A stretch of DNA of 64,000 bases. Origin: Acidobacteriaceae bacterium. Its GTDB lineage: Bacteria; Acidobacteriota; Terriglobia; Terriglobales; Acidobacteriaceae. Below, piece after piece: positions 45,574 through 55,334 of this stretch. The stretch lies in assembly GCA_003131585.1 (NCBI GenBank), contig PKVW01000010.1:16371-80370 (forward strand). Reading direction: 5' to 3'. The notes below the pieces were generated by a model that was given only the letters and a program-made list of their open reading frames with translations, searched no databases and was not told where the DNA came from. The position numbers were made by a program, and so were the translations under genes. The stretch's first letter is position 1. Every line of letters starts with the position of its first letter.

Positions 45574-46614
45574 CTACTTTCCTCGCATAGCGCGGCGGTA
45601 GGCTGCCACATTCTTATCGTGTTCCTCGATGGTGCGGGCGAAGCGGTGGTGGCCCTGGGCGTCGGCGACGAAGTAATAGTAGTCGCTCTGCGCGGGATGC
45701 ATAGCCGCTTCGAGCGCGCTCTTGCCGGGATTGCCGATTGGGCCGGGCGGCAATCCCGCGTACTTGTATGTGTTGTAGAGCGAGTTGAACCGCATGTCAT
45801 CGTGATGCAACGCACCGGTGTAGGTTCCGTCCAGAAGTTCGGCGTAGATGACCGTGGGGTCGGCGTCGAGGGCGATTTTCTCCGCCAGGCGGTTGTAGTA
45901 GACGCTGGCGACTATAGGGCGCTCGTCGGCGACGGCGGTTTCTTTTTCGACGATCGATGCCATGATTACGGTGCGCTCGAGATCGGTCCCAGCCACGATT
46001 TGAGGCGAGCTTGATCCGCGCTCCGGTGTTCCGCTTGCTGCCGGCGGAATCAATCCAATCTGATGTGCCACCTGGCGGAACTGCTTGACCATGGCCGCAC
46101 CCATGTCGTGCATGGTTTGCATGCGGCTGAATTGGTAGGTATCGGGGAAAAGGTAGCCCTCGAGAGAAGGCGCGCCGGGAGCGAAATCGGCGATGAGCGC
46201 GGTATCCGATTGCGCCGCTTTCAGAAACTCTTGCGCGGATCCGAGCCCGGCGGCCTCGACGGCGCGCGCGATGTCGAACATGGTGAAGCCTTCCGGAACG
46301 ACCACGGTATGGAAATAAACGTCGCCGCGCCGGAGACGCTTCCGCAGGCCGACGATATTCGCCGGCTTCGCGAAGAGATATTCTCCGGCCTCGAGCGAAC
46401 CGCGGCGGAGCAGGTAGTGCCAGAGGATGAACGCTTCCTCGCTGCGAATGACACCGGCGGATTTGAGTTCAGAGGCGATGCGGCGCGTGGAGTATCCCGG
46501 GCGCAGCATCACGAAGGTTTGCCCCGGAGGTTCCACAGGAGTCAGCAGAGCCCAGGTGAACCAGCCCGCGGACGCGAGCGCCGCAATGAGGACGAGCCAG
46601 ACGATCTTGCGCAC
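45574..46614 (-). CDS. mltG: Endolytic murein transglycosylase
   Basis: EGYLFPDTYQFSR; ASIVEKETAVADERPIVASVYYNRL; LQADPTVIY-type motif; YNTYKYAGLPPGPIGNPG. Confidence 0.95.
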   Translation of the reverse strand: MRKIVWLVLIAALASAGWFTWALLTPVEPPGQTFVMLRPGYSTRRIASELKSAGVIRSEEAFILWHYLLRRGSLEAGEYLFAKPANIVGLRKRLRRGDVYFHTVVVPEGFTMFDIARAVEAAGLGSAQEFLKAAQSDTALIADFAPGAPSLEGYLFPDTYQFSRMQTMHDMGAAMVKQFRQVAHQIGLIPPAASGTPERGSSSPQIVAGTDLERTVIMASIVEKETAVADERPIVASVYYNRLAEKIALDADPTVIYAELLDGTYTGALHHDDMRFNSLYNTYKYAGLPPGPIGNPGKSALEAAMHPAQSDYYYFVADAQGHHRFARTIEEHDKNVAAYRRAMRGK

Positions 46615-46801
46615 GATGGCGACAGTTTAGATGATGATGGACGGCGTGTGTAACTGACTTTAGTGATTCTGACTCGGGCTGCCCCGAGCAGGGCATTCGA
46701 CGTCGCCGATAACAACGCTTGCTCCAACCGAGGTTCTTGCTAGTTGTGCAACCTTTCCGGCGCGTTATACTCAAATGATCTGGAGATAAGTTAACCCCTG
46801 C

Positions 46802-47737
46802 ATGAGACGTACTTCGCCCTTGGGGGCTTCGGTTTTGCTTCTCGCAGTCCTGCCCACGACGGCGTGCTTGTTCCGCACGCGGCCGGTGGAGGAAACGTAC
46901 TCCAAGACCGCTCTTCGGGAATCCTCTCAATCAGCATTGATTGACAGCATCAAGCAGCAGGCGGAGAAGATCCGGTCGCTGCAGGCAACCGTGGATATCG
47001 ATACTTCCGCGGGCGGCGCGAAGAAGGGCCATGTCACCGACTACAAAGAGATACGCGGTTACGTGCTGGCGCGGAAGCCGGCGATGCTGCACATGATCGG
47101 GTTGCTGCCGATCGTGCGGACCACGGCCTTCGACATGGTAAGCGACGGACAGGAGTTCAAGTTGTGGATTCCGCCGAGGAACCGCTTTGTAACGGGGCGA
47201 AACGATGTGCAGACCCATGATGCGGACCAGCCCATGGAAAGCATCCGGCCGCAGGATATCTACGAGGCGCTGCTGATCCGCCCCGTCGATCCCGAACGCG
47301 AGATTGCGGTGCTGGAGAATGGTTATGAGATTCTTCACGACTCCAAAGGGCATCGCGTCTTGCAGGAAGACTACGAACTGGTCGTCATTCGAAAGAGAGA
47401 GAAGGTTTGGGGCTTATCGCGCAAGATCGTTTTCAGCCGCGCCGATCTGCAGCCGCATCGCCAGTACATTTACGACGATCAGGGCAAATTGGCGACCGAC
47501 GCCCGCTACGCCAACTACAAGGATTACGATGGCATCAGCTTCCCCTCGCGCATCGAGATTTTCCGGCCCGAGGAGGAGTACGACATCACCCTCAATATGT
47601 TGAAGCTGGAGATGAACAAGCCGCTGCGGGACGACCAGTTCGCTCTGGCGCAGCCGCCCGGAGCGGAGGTGGTGGACCTGGACAAGCCGAAGCCACAATC
47701 CAGCGCCGTGAAGCCGCCGGCGGGCGATGTGCGATAA
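46802..47737 (+). CDS. Outer-membrane lipoprotein-sorting-like / DUF4292-type lipoprotein
   Basis: LLAVLPTTAC lipobox; LolA-like beta strand pattern. Confidence 0.6.
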   Translation: MRRTSPLGASVLLLAVLPTTACLFRTRPVEETYSKTALRESSQSALIDSIKQQAEKIRSLQATVDIDTSAGGAKKGHVTDYKEIRGYVLARKPAMLHMIGLLPIVRTTAFDMVSDGQEFKLWIPPRNRFVTGRNDVQTHDADQPMESIRPQDIYEALLIRPVDPEREIAVLENGYEILHDSKGHRVLQEDYELVVIRKREKVWGLSRKIVFSRADLQPHRQYIYDDQGKLATDARYANYKDYDGISFPSRIEIFRPEEEYDITLNMLKLEMNKPLRDDQFALAQPPGAEVVDLDKPKPQSSAVKPPAGDVR

Positions 47738-47766
47738 AAAGCAATTCGTACTCACCATCAAAACCG

Positions 47767-48873
47767 ATGATGAATAAAATGATTGTCGCCAACCTGGTGC
47801 ATCGGCCGATCCGGTCGCTGATCAGCATTGTGGCCATTGGGTTGGAAGTGGCGTTGATTCTGCTGATCGCGGGCCTGTGCTACGGCATCATGAACGACTC
47901 CAAGAACCGCACCGCGGGCATCGGTGCGGATGTGATTGTGCAGCCGCCGGGATCGTCGTTTTTGGCCGGCATCAGCGGGGCGCCCGTTCCCGCCAAGGTT
48001 GCCGACGTCCTGCGCGGCCTTCCCCACGTCAAGGTGGTGAGTCCGGTGATCTGGCAGCTCTCGACCGCGGGCGCGCTCGAAGTGATTGACGGAATTGACC
48101 TCCCGAGCTTCGAAGCCTTGGGCGGAGCGTTTCAATATGTGCAGGGCGGCCCCTTCCAGGGCCCGAATGACATTTTGGTGGACGACTACATTGCGCGCCA
48201 GAAACACGTGACAGTGGGCAGCGCCATGGAAGTTCTGAACCACAACTTTCGTGTGGCCGGGATTGTGGAGAACGGCCGGGGCGCGCGCAAGTTTCTGCCT
48301 CTGGCCGCGTTGCAGGATTTGATCGGCGCTAAAGATAAGGCTTCGGTCTTCTATGTGAAACTCGACGACTCCGCCAATGCCGATGCGGTGGTGCAAGCGG
48401 TAAAAAATCAGCCCGGCATGGAGAAGTATTCGGTGCTGTCGACGCCGGATTACCTGAGCATGATGACGCCCAGCCGCCTGCCTGGCTTCCGGCCATTCAT
48501 CGGCGTAGTGATCGGGGTGAGCCTGGTCATTGGCTTTCTGGTAATTTTCCAGTCGATGTACGCGGCGGTGATGGAGCGCACGCGCGAGATCGGAATCTTG
48601 AAGTCGCTGGGCGCGTCGAAGTTTTACATCGTGAGCGTCATTCTGCGTGAGACTGGATTGTTGGCCGTGGCTGGCATCGCGCTGGGCATCGGGTTCAGTC
48701 TGGCAGCGAGCTGGGCTATTCGGCAGCGCTTTCCTCTGGTACAGGTGGTGGTGAGCGGAGATTGGGTCCTGCGATCCTGTTTGGTGGCAGTGCTGGGGGC
48801 GGTCGCGGGGGCGCTGTATCCGGCATTCAAGGCGGCGGGAAAAGATCCGATTGAGGCGCTGGCGTACGAGTGA
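47767..48873 (+). CDS. ABC transporter permease, MacB/FtsX-type
   Basis: Periplasmic MacB_PCD region then FtsX TMs (MERTREIGILKSLGASKFYIVSVILRETGLLAVAGI). Confidence 0.9.
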   Translation: MMNKMIVANLVHRPIRSLISIVAIGLEVALILLIAGLCYGIMNDSKNRTAGIGADVIVQPPGSSFLAGISGAPVPAKVADVLRGLPHVKVVSPVIWQLSTAGALEVIDGIDLPSFEALGGAFQYVQGGPFQGPNDILVDDYIARQKHVTVGSAMEVLNHNFRVAGIVENGRGARKFLPLAALQDLIGAKDKASVFYVKLDDSANADAVVQAVKNQPGMEKYSVLSTPDYLSMMTPSRLPGFRPFIGVVIGVSLVIGFLVIFQSMYAAVMERTREIGILKSLGASKFYIVSVILRETGLLAVAGIALGIGFSLAASWAIRQRFPLVQVVVSGDWVLRSCLVAVLGAVAGALYPAFKAAGKDPIEALAYE

Positions 48874-48942
48874 GCGGCAGCTCTAAGCGCTTCTTAGCTC
48901 TTAGCCTTTAGCCAATGCGAGTTCGTGTATGCTCTTCTTCTT

Positions 48943-49526
48943 TCATTCTTCCGATTCTGGCTTCGCTTCGATTCCAGCCCGGCTCAACAGACGCCGTAGT
49001 CCTCTTTCTCCGGCGGCGCCGCGTTGTTCGCCGGCGATGTTGCCGTCGCGGTCGATCACCACGTAGATCGGATAACTCCGGGCGTCGTACATGGCCGCCA
49101 GGTTGGTGTCTTTGGTGAGCACGATGGGAACGGATCGAGGGTGATCGGCAAGATATTTCTTCACCCTTTGATCAGGCTCGAGGACGTCGACGGCGAGCAC
49201 GATCAGGCCCTTGCCGGCGTTCTCCTTGGCGATGTCGTCGACCAGCGAGGCTTCGTTTTCGCAGTACTTGCACCAGGTAGTCCAGAATTCGAACAGGACA
49301 CTTTGCCTTTAACCGACGCGTTGTTGAACTGGTCGCCAGTCGTAGTCTTGGCGCGGAAGCGAGGAGCGGGTTGGCCGGTCTCGTCGCCCGCGAAGGCGCA
49401 GAGAGCGCCGAGCATGAGTGCGATGGGCGCGATGTGGCGAAGAGCGCGAGGCGGCGCGGCCATGGGCCGAATGGTAGCACGGATGTGGAAACCGGTTAGC
49501 CCGAATAGTGAACTCTGCGTTGACAA
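48943..49526 (-). pseudogene. TlpA/thioredoxin-like protein with frameshift near 49300
   Basis: GQPAPRFRAKTTTGDQFNNASVKGKV in one frame; VLFEFWTTWCKYCENEASLVDDIAKENAGKGLIVLAVDVLEPD in another. Confidence 0.75.
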
Positions 49527-49655
49527 TTCCTTGCAGGCTACGGTATCTTAAAGACTTTGGGAAGTCTTGTGGTTGCCCGCCTGATGGTCTGGCGTCCTCG
49601 CCGGGGAATCAATGAGCGGTCTTCTTTCGCAATTTTTCATTCTGGGAGAGTTCCG

Positions 49656-50096
49656 ATGTCAACCTATTTCCCCAAAGCGGGGGAAATTGTGCGCAAGTGG
49701 TATGTCGTGGATGCGGATGGGCAGACGCTCGGGCGGATGGCCTCGCAGGTAGCGCGCATCCTCATGGGCAAAGAGAATCCGCAGTACACGCCCTTTCTCG
49801 ATACTGGCGATCATGTGATCGTCATTAACGCCGAGAAGGTGAAAACGACCGGCATGAAATCGGAGCAGAAGCAGTATCACCACTACACCGGGTACCCCGG
49901 CGGTCTGCGCACCGAAGATTACCGCAAACGTTTGGCGCGCAAGCCGGAGAAGATCATTGAAGACGCGGTGCGGCGCATGCTGCCCAAGAACAAGCTCGCA
50001 GCTCACATGCTGTCGAAGCTGAATGTCTACAAGGGTGACAAGCATCCGCACGAGGCGCAGAAGCCGCAGCAATTCGCGCTGGAAGTACGGGCATAA
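49656..50096 (+). CDS. rplM: 50S ribosomal protein L13
   Basis: [49 protein letters not shown]. Confidence 0.98.
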   Translation: MSTYFPKAGEIVRKWYVVDADGQTLGRMASQVARILMGKENPQYTPFLDTGDHVIVINAEKVKTTGMKSEQKQYHHYTGYPGGLRTEDYRKRLARKPEKIIEDAVRRMLPKNKLAAHMLSKLNVYKGDKHPHEAQKPQQFALEVRA

Positions 50097-50166
50097 TTTT
50101 TTGGTACAACTACTCGCCTTGGCCGCGAAAGCCAGGAGCTTAAGATCCGGGAGCTAAGAGCTAAGC

Positions 50167-50562
50167 ATGGCAGAACTGGTGCAGTATTACGGAACGGGAC
50201 GGCGAAAACGGGCTATTGCGCGGGTATACCTGCGTCCGGGCAGCGGCGAGTTTAAGGTTAACGGACGCGAATTCGAGGAGTATTTCGTGACGCCGGCGCA
50301 GCGCTCGAGTGCGAAGGCGCCGTTGGCATCTACCGATACCGCTGCGTCTTTCAACGTCATCGCCAGCGTGTTGGGCGGCGGGGTGCGCGGGCAGGCCGAC
50401 GCGGTGAAGCTCGGGATTGCGCGCGCCTTGATGCAGTTCAACGCGGAGCTGCGCGGCAAGCTGAAGGCCGAGGGCATGGTGACCCGTGACTCGCGCGGCA
50501 AAGAGCGCAAGAAGTACGGCCAGAAGGGCGCGCGAAAGCGGTTCCAGTTCAGCAAGCGGTAA
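50167..50562 (+). CDS. rpsI: 30S ribosomal protein S9
   Basis: [21 protein letters not shown]...[16 protein letters not shown]. Confidence 0.98.
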   Translation: MAELVQYYGTGRRKRAIARVYLRPGSGEFKVNGREFEEYFVTPAQRSSAKAPLASTDTAASFNVIASVLGGGVRGQADAVKLGIARALMQFNAELRGKLKAEGMVTRDSRGKERKKYGQKGARKRFQFSKR

Positions 50563-50563
50563 G

Positions 50564-50660
50564 GCAAAGTTTCAAGGTTTCATGGTCTCAAAGTTTCAAG
50601 GTTCCTGTGGCCAAACGGTCGCTGCGAAACGCTTGAAACCTGCGAAACTTTGAAACCTGA
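50564..50660. repeat. GTTTCAAG-octad hairpin A
   Basis: caaagtttcaaggtttcatggtctcaaagtttcaaggtt ... gcttgaaacctgcgaaactttgaaacc. Confidence 0.75.
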
Positions 50661-50725
50661 GTTTTGAGGTGTTCAATTCTTCCTGTGCCTCGCGGCGCGG
50701 GGCAGGGAATGGCAATCGGGAAGGG

Positions 50726-50819
50726 AAGTTTCAACGTTTCCAAGGTTTTAAGGTTTCAAGGAAAAGGCGCGGCGCTCGGACTTTGAAACATTGCAACCTT
50801 GAAACTCTGAAACTTTGAG
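50726..50819. repeat. GTTTCAAG-octad hairpin B
   Basis: agtttcaacgtttccaaggttttaaggtttcaagg ... actttgaaacattgcaaccttgaaactctgaaactttg. Confidence 0.75.
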
Positions 50820-50849
50820 TTCCTGATGCAGACTAACTAAGGAGGTTCA

Positions 50850-51776
50850 TTGGCTACCATCACCATGAAAGAGTTGCTCGAAGCGGGAGTTCACTTCGGG
50901 CATCAGACAAAGCGCTGGAATCCCAAGATGAAGGAATACATCTTCGGAGAGCGCAACGGGATTTACATCATTGACCTGCAGAAGACGCTGAAGATGTTCA
51001 AGGAAGCGTCGAAATTCGTGCAGGAACTGGCGGCCGACGGCAAGATTGTGCTGTTCGTGGGGACCAAACGCCAGGCCCAGGACGCGATTGCCGAGGAGGC
51101 CACAAAGTGCGGCGGCTTCTACATCAACCAGCGCTGGCTGGGCGGGCTGCTCACCAACTGGATTACGGTGCAGAAGTCAGTGAAGCGGCTGAAGGAACTC
51201 GACGAGATGGCCACGGATGGCCGCTACGAGCTGCTGCCGAAAAAAGAAGTGATCAAGCTGGAGCGCGAGCGCAAACACTTGCAGGCTAACCTGGCGGGCA
51301 TCAAGAATATGAGCCGGTTGCCGGATGCGGTGTTCGTGATTGACTCGAACAAAGAGCAGATCGCGGTGCGCGAGGCTCGCAAGCTGGGCATTCCGGTGGT
51401 CGCGGTGGTGGATACCAATTGCGATCCCAGCGAAGTGGATTACGTAATTCCGGGCAACGACGACGCGTTGCGCGCGATCCGGCTGTTTACTTCGAAGATT
51501 TCGGAGTCGATCGCCGAGGGCGCGCAATTGATGACCGATAAGCAGGTCGCCGACATGACGGCGGCGACAGAACAGGCGCAGGCTCGGGAAGCGCAGCAAG
51601 CGGAAGATGCCGCCGCCGCGCTCGAAGTTCGAGCCCAAGAGGCTGCGGCGACGGCTGACATGGTGGACATCGGCGAAAATATCAGCATGGAAGAGGTGCT
51701 GGGTCCAGGGACGCATAAGAAGCCGGTCGCCAACGAGGAAGCTGACGTCCCGAAGATCGAGAGCCAGACGGTTTAA
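50850..51776 (+). CDS. rpsB: 30S ribosomal protein S2
   Basis: [42 protein letters not shown]. Confidence 0.98.
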   Translation: MATITMKELLEAGVHFGHQTKRWNPKMKEYIFGERNGIYIIDLQKTLKMFKEASKFVQELAADGKIVLFVGTKRQAQDAIAEEATKCGGFYINQRWLGGLLTNWITVQKSVKRLKELDEMATDGRYELLPKKEVIKLERERKHLQANLAGIKNMSRLPDAVFVIDSNKEQIAVREARKLGIPVVAVVDTNCDPSEVDYVIPGNDDALRAIRLFTSKISESIAEGAQLMTDKQVADMTAATEQAQAREAQQAEDAAAALEVRAQEAAATADMVDIGENISMEEVLGPGTHKKPVANEEADVPKIESQTV

Positions 51777-51872
51777 GGTTGCGAGTACCGAGTACCTAGT
51801 ACCTAGTAAAAACCGGGCACGTGGAAATCTTGACCCGCGCGGGTCGTCCGGCGCGGGTCAAAGTTTGTACGG

Positions 51873-51970
51873 CAAGGTTTCAAAGTTTCAGGGTTTCAAG
51901 GTTTCAAAGTTCACGCGGATGCCGCGGATTGTGGTCTTTGCAACCTTGAAACCCTGAAACCTTGAAACTT
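51873..51970. repeat. GTTTCAAG-octad hairpin C
   Basis: aaggtttcaaagtttcagggtttcaaggtttcaaag / ctttgcaaccttgaaaccctgaaaccttgaaactt nearly perfect complement. Confidence 0.82.
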
Positions 51971-52006
51971 CGGCATGAACCCAGAATTCATAAGGACTCT
52001 CAACGA

Positions 52007-52663
52007 ATGAGCACTACTATGGAGAATATTTCAGCGGCACAGGTGAAGGCGCTCCGGGAAAAGACCGGAGCTCCCATGATGGATTGCAAACAGGCCCTGA
52101 CGGAAGCCAAGGGCGATATGGAGCAGGCGGTTGTGATCCTGCGCAAGAAGGGCGTTTCGGTTGCGGCCAAGAAGGCCACGCGGGTGACCAGCGAAGGCTC
52201 GGTGACCAGCTACATCCATGCGGGCGGCAAGATTGGGGTGCTGGTCGAGGTGAACTGCGAGAGCGACTTCGTGGCGCGCACCGACGACTTCAAGGAACTG
52301 GTGCACGATATCGCCATGCACATCGCGGCCAGCGACCCGAAGTTCGTGCGCAAGGAAGATGTGACGTCGGCTGACTTCGAGCGCGAGAAAGATATCTATC
52401 TCGCGCAGGCTGTCGCCTCCGGCAAGCCGCAGAATATTGCGGAGAAGATGGTCGCCGGCAAGATGGAGAAGTTCTACGAAGAGGTTTGCTTGCTGGAGCA
52501 GCCCTTCATCAAGGACCAAACGATGTCGATTGCGCAGCTCATCGCGGCGAAGATCGGCAAGCTGGGCGAGAACATCAGCGTGCGGCGCTTCGCGCGCTTC
52601 AAAGTGGGCGATGCGGGCGAGACCATCGCTACAACCAAGGCTGCAGAACAGAAAGCTGAGTAA
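52007..52663 (+). CDS. tsf: Elongation factor Ts
   Basis: AAQVKALREKTGAPMMDCKQALTEAKGDMEQAVVILRKKG. Confidence 0.98.
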   Translation: MSTTMENISAAQVKALREKTGAPMMDCKQALTEAKGDMEQAVVILRKKGVSVAAKKATRVTSEGSVTSYIHAGGKIGVLVEVNCESDFVARTDDFKELVHDIAMHIAASDPKFVRKEDVTSADFEREKDIYLAQAVASGKPQNIAEKMVAGKMEKFYEEVCLLEQPFIKDQTMSIAQLIAAKIGKLGENISVRRFARFKVGDAGETIATTKAAEQKAE

Positions 52664-52785
52664 TTTCAGGCGTCCGATAAGCGTTTTTTTGTGCTTGACG
52701 CGAGCAGGAATGTCTAGCGTCAGCCGGCGGGACCCTTCGGTTACACTCAGGGCAAGCGCCGGCGCTACAGAACCGACGGACCTAC

Positions 52786-53508
52786 ATGACTTCCACTGCC
52801 CCTGCCTTCAAACGCGTTCTGCTCAAGCTTTCCGGAGAAGCCCTGGCAGCGAATCAGGGTTTTGGCGTGGATACGGCGCGCATTCACGAGGTCGCAGCCG
52901 AATTGGCCGACGTGCACAAACTGGGAGTGCAGCTCGCCATCGTGGTGGGCGGCGGCAACTTCTTTCGCGGCGTGGCCGACCAGGCCAGGGACATGGACCG
53001 GGTTTCCGCCGATCACATGGGAATGCTGGCCACCGTGATCAACGCGCTGGCGTTGCAGGATGCGCTGGAGAAGCAGAAAGTCTACACTCGGGTGCAATCG
53101 GCGATTGAGATGAACCAGGTGGCGGAGCCGTTCATCCGGCGGCGCGCCATCCGGCATCTGGAAAAGGGACGCGTGGTGATCTTTGCTGGCGGGACGGGGA
53201 ACCCATACTTCTCGACCGACACGGCGGCATCCTTGCGCGCCATGGAGATCAAAGCCGACGCGATTCTCAAGGCCACCAAGGTGGATGGCATCTACGACGC
53301 CGATCCCATGAAGGTGAAAGACGCCAAGAAGTTCACGGACATCACGTACATGGACGTCCTGAGGCTGGGATTGAAGGTAATGGATTCCACCGCCATCAGC
53401 TTGTGCAAGGACAATAACCTGCCCATCATCGTCTTCAACCTGAATCAGCATGGCAACATTCGCCGGGTGGTCAGCGGGGAGAAGATCGGATCGAGGGTGA
53501 GCGCATGA
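52786..53508 (+). CDS. pyrH: Uridylate kinase
   Basis: [52 protein letters not shown]. Confidence 0.97.
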   Translation: MTSTAPAFKRVLLKLSGEALAANQGFGVDTARIHEVAAELADVHKLGVQLAIVVGGGNFFRGVADQARDMDRVSADHMGMLATVINALALQDALEKQKVYTRVQSAIEMNQVAEPFIRRRAIRHLEKGRVVIFAGGTGNPYFSTDTAASLRAMEIKADAILKATKVDGIYDADPMKVKDAKKFTDITYMDVLRLGLKVMDSTAISLCKDNNLPIIVFNLNQHGNIRRVVSGEKIGSRVSA

Positions 53509-53528
53509 TTCCAGATCGGTTGCATCAT

Positions 53529-53566
53529 GTACCCTAATTAGGTACAATAGTACCTATTATGGGTAC
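53529..53566 (+). promoter_or_regulatory. Tandem operator: two GTACC-N7-GGTAC palindromes 21 bp apart, second overlapping start codon
   Basis: GTACCctaattaGGTACaataGTACCtattatgGGTAC. Confidence 0.75.
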
Positions 53567-54200
53567 ACGGTCTCTGACCCCGCCTGTTGGGAATGCGCCC
53601 AGCGCGCTCTTCGGAAGGACGCGCAATGCTGTCCTCGGCCTCCTCTTCAGTCACCCCGACGAATCCTTCTTCGTTCGCAAGATTGTCCGTGCGGCAGATT
53701 CTGGGCAGGGTTCTGTCCAGCGTGAACTAAGACACTTGGAACGAGCCGGAATCCTAAAGCGGACCGTTAAGGACCGGCATGTGTATTACCAGGCAAACGC
53801 TGATTGCCCAATTTTTGCGGAGCTCAAGGGCATGGTGGCTAAGACTGTCGGCGGAGTTGAGATTCTTGCTCGCGCTCTGGCTTCGCTAAGGGGCGGGATC
53901 AAAATTGCATTCATTTACGGATCAATGGCTCGCGGAGAACAGCGTCGAGGCAGCGACGTGGACGTGTTTATAATCGGCGATGCCTCTTTCGGCGAAGCTG
54001 TGGAAGCCTTGACTCCTGCTCAGGAGAAGCTGGCGCGGGAGGTTAACCCCACCGTGTACCCACTTACTGAGTTTCGCGAAAAGGTTTTGCAAAAACATCA
54101 TTTTGTTACAAGCGTGCTGCGAAGCCCGAAACTGTTCCTGGTGGGAGACGAGAGTGAGCTTGCAAGACTGGGTGGCACAGGGCTGGATACAGGAACATAA
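53559..54200 (+). CDS. wHTH-MNT nucleotidyltransferase (antitoxin-like)
   Basis: N-terminal winged HTH (SFFVRKIVRAADSGQGSVQRELRHLERAGILKR); FIYGSMARGEQRRGSDVDVFIIG NTase motif. Confidence 0.85.
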   Translation: MGTRSLTPPVGNAPSALFGRTRNAVLGLLFSHPDESFFVRKIVRAADSGQGSVQRELRHLERAGILKRTVKDRHVYYQANADCPIFAELKGMVAKTVGGVEILARALASLRGGIKIAFIYGSMARGEQRRGSDVDVFIIGDASFGEAVEALTPAQEKLAREVNPTVYPLTEFREKVLQKHHFVTSVLRSPKLFLVGDESELARLGGTGLDTGT

Positions 54201-54594
54201 AACCAGCCCGCAGGAAATCGCGAGCCTTCTGGCGGTGGCCGACCGCGACTTGGCCAATGCCCAGATCGAAACCCTTGCGGCCGAGTGGCGCCTCATCATT
54301 GCCTACAACAGTGCGCTGCGCACGGCGACTGCGGCCTTGGCAGCGGCAGGCTTCCGGCTCTCTACGCAGGTTTCCCATCACTACTACGGGATCGAATCGC
54401 TAGGATTCACGATTGGCCTGGAGGCAAGACTGATTACTCAATTCGATGGTTTTCGCAAGAAACGTAATCTCAGCGCTTACGAGCAATCCGGAGCAGTCTC
54501 GGAACAGGAGGCATCGGAGATGATTGCCTTGGCGCGAGACTTGCGCTTACGCGCGCAGAACTGGATGGAGAAGCACCATCCCGATCTTCTCTGA
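54154..54594 (+). CDS. HEPN-domain protein partner of the MNT gene
   Basis: GTG start overlapping MNT by 47 bp; helical; FRKKRNLSAYEQSGAVSEQEASEMIALARDL. Confidence 0.75.
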   Translation: MSLQDWVAQGWIQEHKTSPQEIASLLAVADRDLANAQIETLAAEWRLIIAYNSALRTATAALAAAGFRLSTQVSHHYYGIESLGFTIGLEARLITQFDGFRKKRNLSAYEQSGAVSEQEASEMIALARDLRLRAQNWMEKHHPDLL

Positions 54595-54644
54595 TTTGCT
54601 TCGTTTATAATGCAAGGTCTTCATCCCAAATCACGGAGCAACCC

Positions 54645-55235
54645 ATGGCTCAAGCCACAATGGCCGCAATTCCCGGTCTTAAAGAAACTTACGGACAACT
54701 CAAGACGCGGATGGACAAGGCCGTGGAAGATTTCCGCAAGGCGATGGCGGCCACGCGCACCGGGCGCGCCTCGGTGCACATGCTGGACAGCGTGAGCGTC
54801 GATTATTACGGTTCGCAGATGCCGCTGAACCAGATCGCCCAAGTGCACGCTCCGGAACCGCAGATGATCACGGTGCAGCCGTTCGATCCGTCGCAGATCG
54901 GCGCGATCGAGAAGGCGATCCGTTCGGCTGAACTGGGACTGAACCCAATGAACGACGGGAAGTTGGTTCGAGTGCCCGTGCCGGCTCTCACCCAAGAGCG
55001 CCGCCAGGACATGGTGAAACACCTGCACAAGGTGCTCGAGGAGCACCGTACCGCCGTCCGGAATATTCGCCGCGACGGCAACGATGCCATCAAGAAGGCG
55101 ATGAAGGACAAGACGATCAACGAGGACGACGAGAAACGCTCGCTCGAAGAGATCCAGAAGCTCACCGACGACGAAATCAAGAAGATGGAAGAGATGAGCA
55201 AGGCCAAAGAAAAAGAAGTGCTGGAGCTGGCCTAG
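54645..55235 (+). CDS. frr: Ribosome recycling factor
   Basis: AMAATRTGRASVHMLDSVSVDYYGSQMPLNQIAQVHAPEPQMITVQPFDPS. Confidence 0.97.
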   Translation: MAQATMAAIPGLKETYGQLKTRMDKAVEDFRKAMAATRTGRASVHMLDSVSVDYYGSQMPLNQIAQVHAPEPQMITVQPFDPSQIGAIEKAIRSAELGLNPMNDGKLVRVPVPALTQERRQDMVKHLHKVLEEHRTAVRNIRRDGNDAIKKAMKDKTINEDDEKRSLEEIQKLTDDEIKKMEEMSKAKEKEVLELA

Positions 55236-55334
55236 GAGCTTCTTGCATCCCTTGAAATCAGGGCATCCGAAAGCGCGGATGCCCTTTGTATTGCATGAGC
55301 CCGTCGGCCCTTATAATCGAATAATCGAAAAGAT

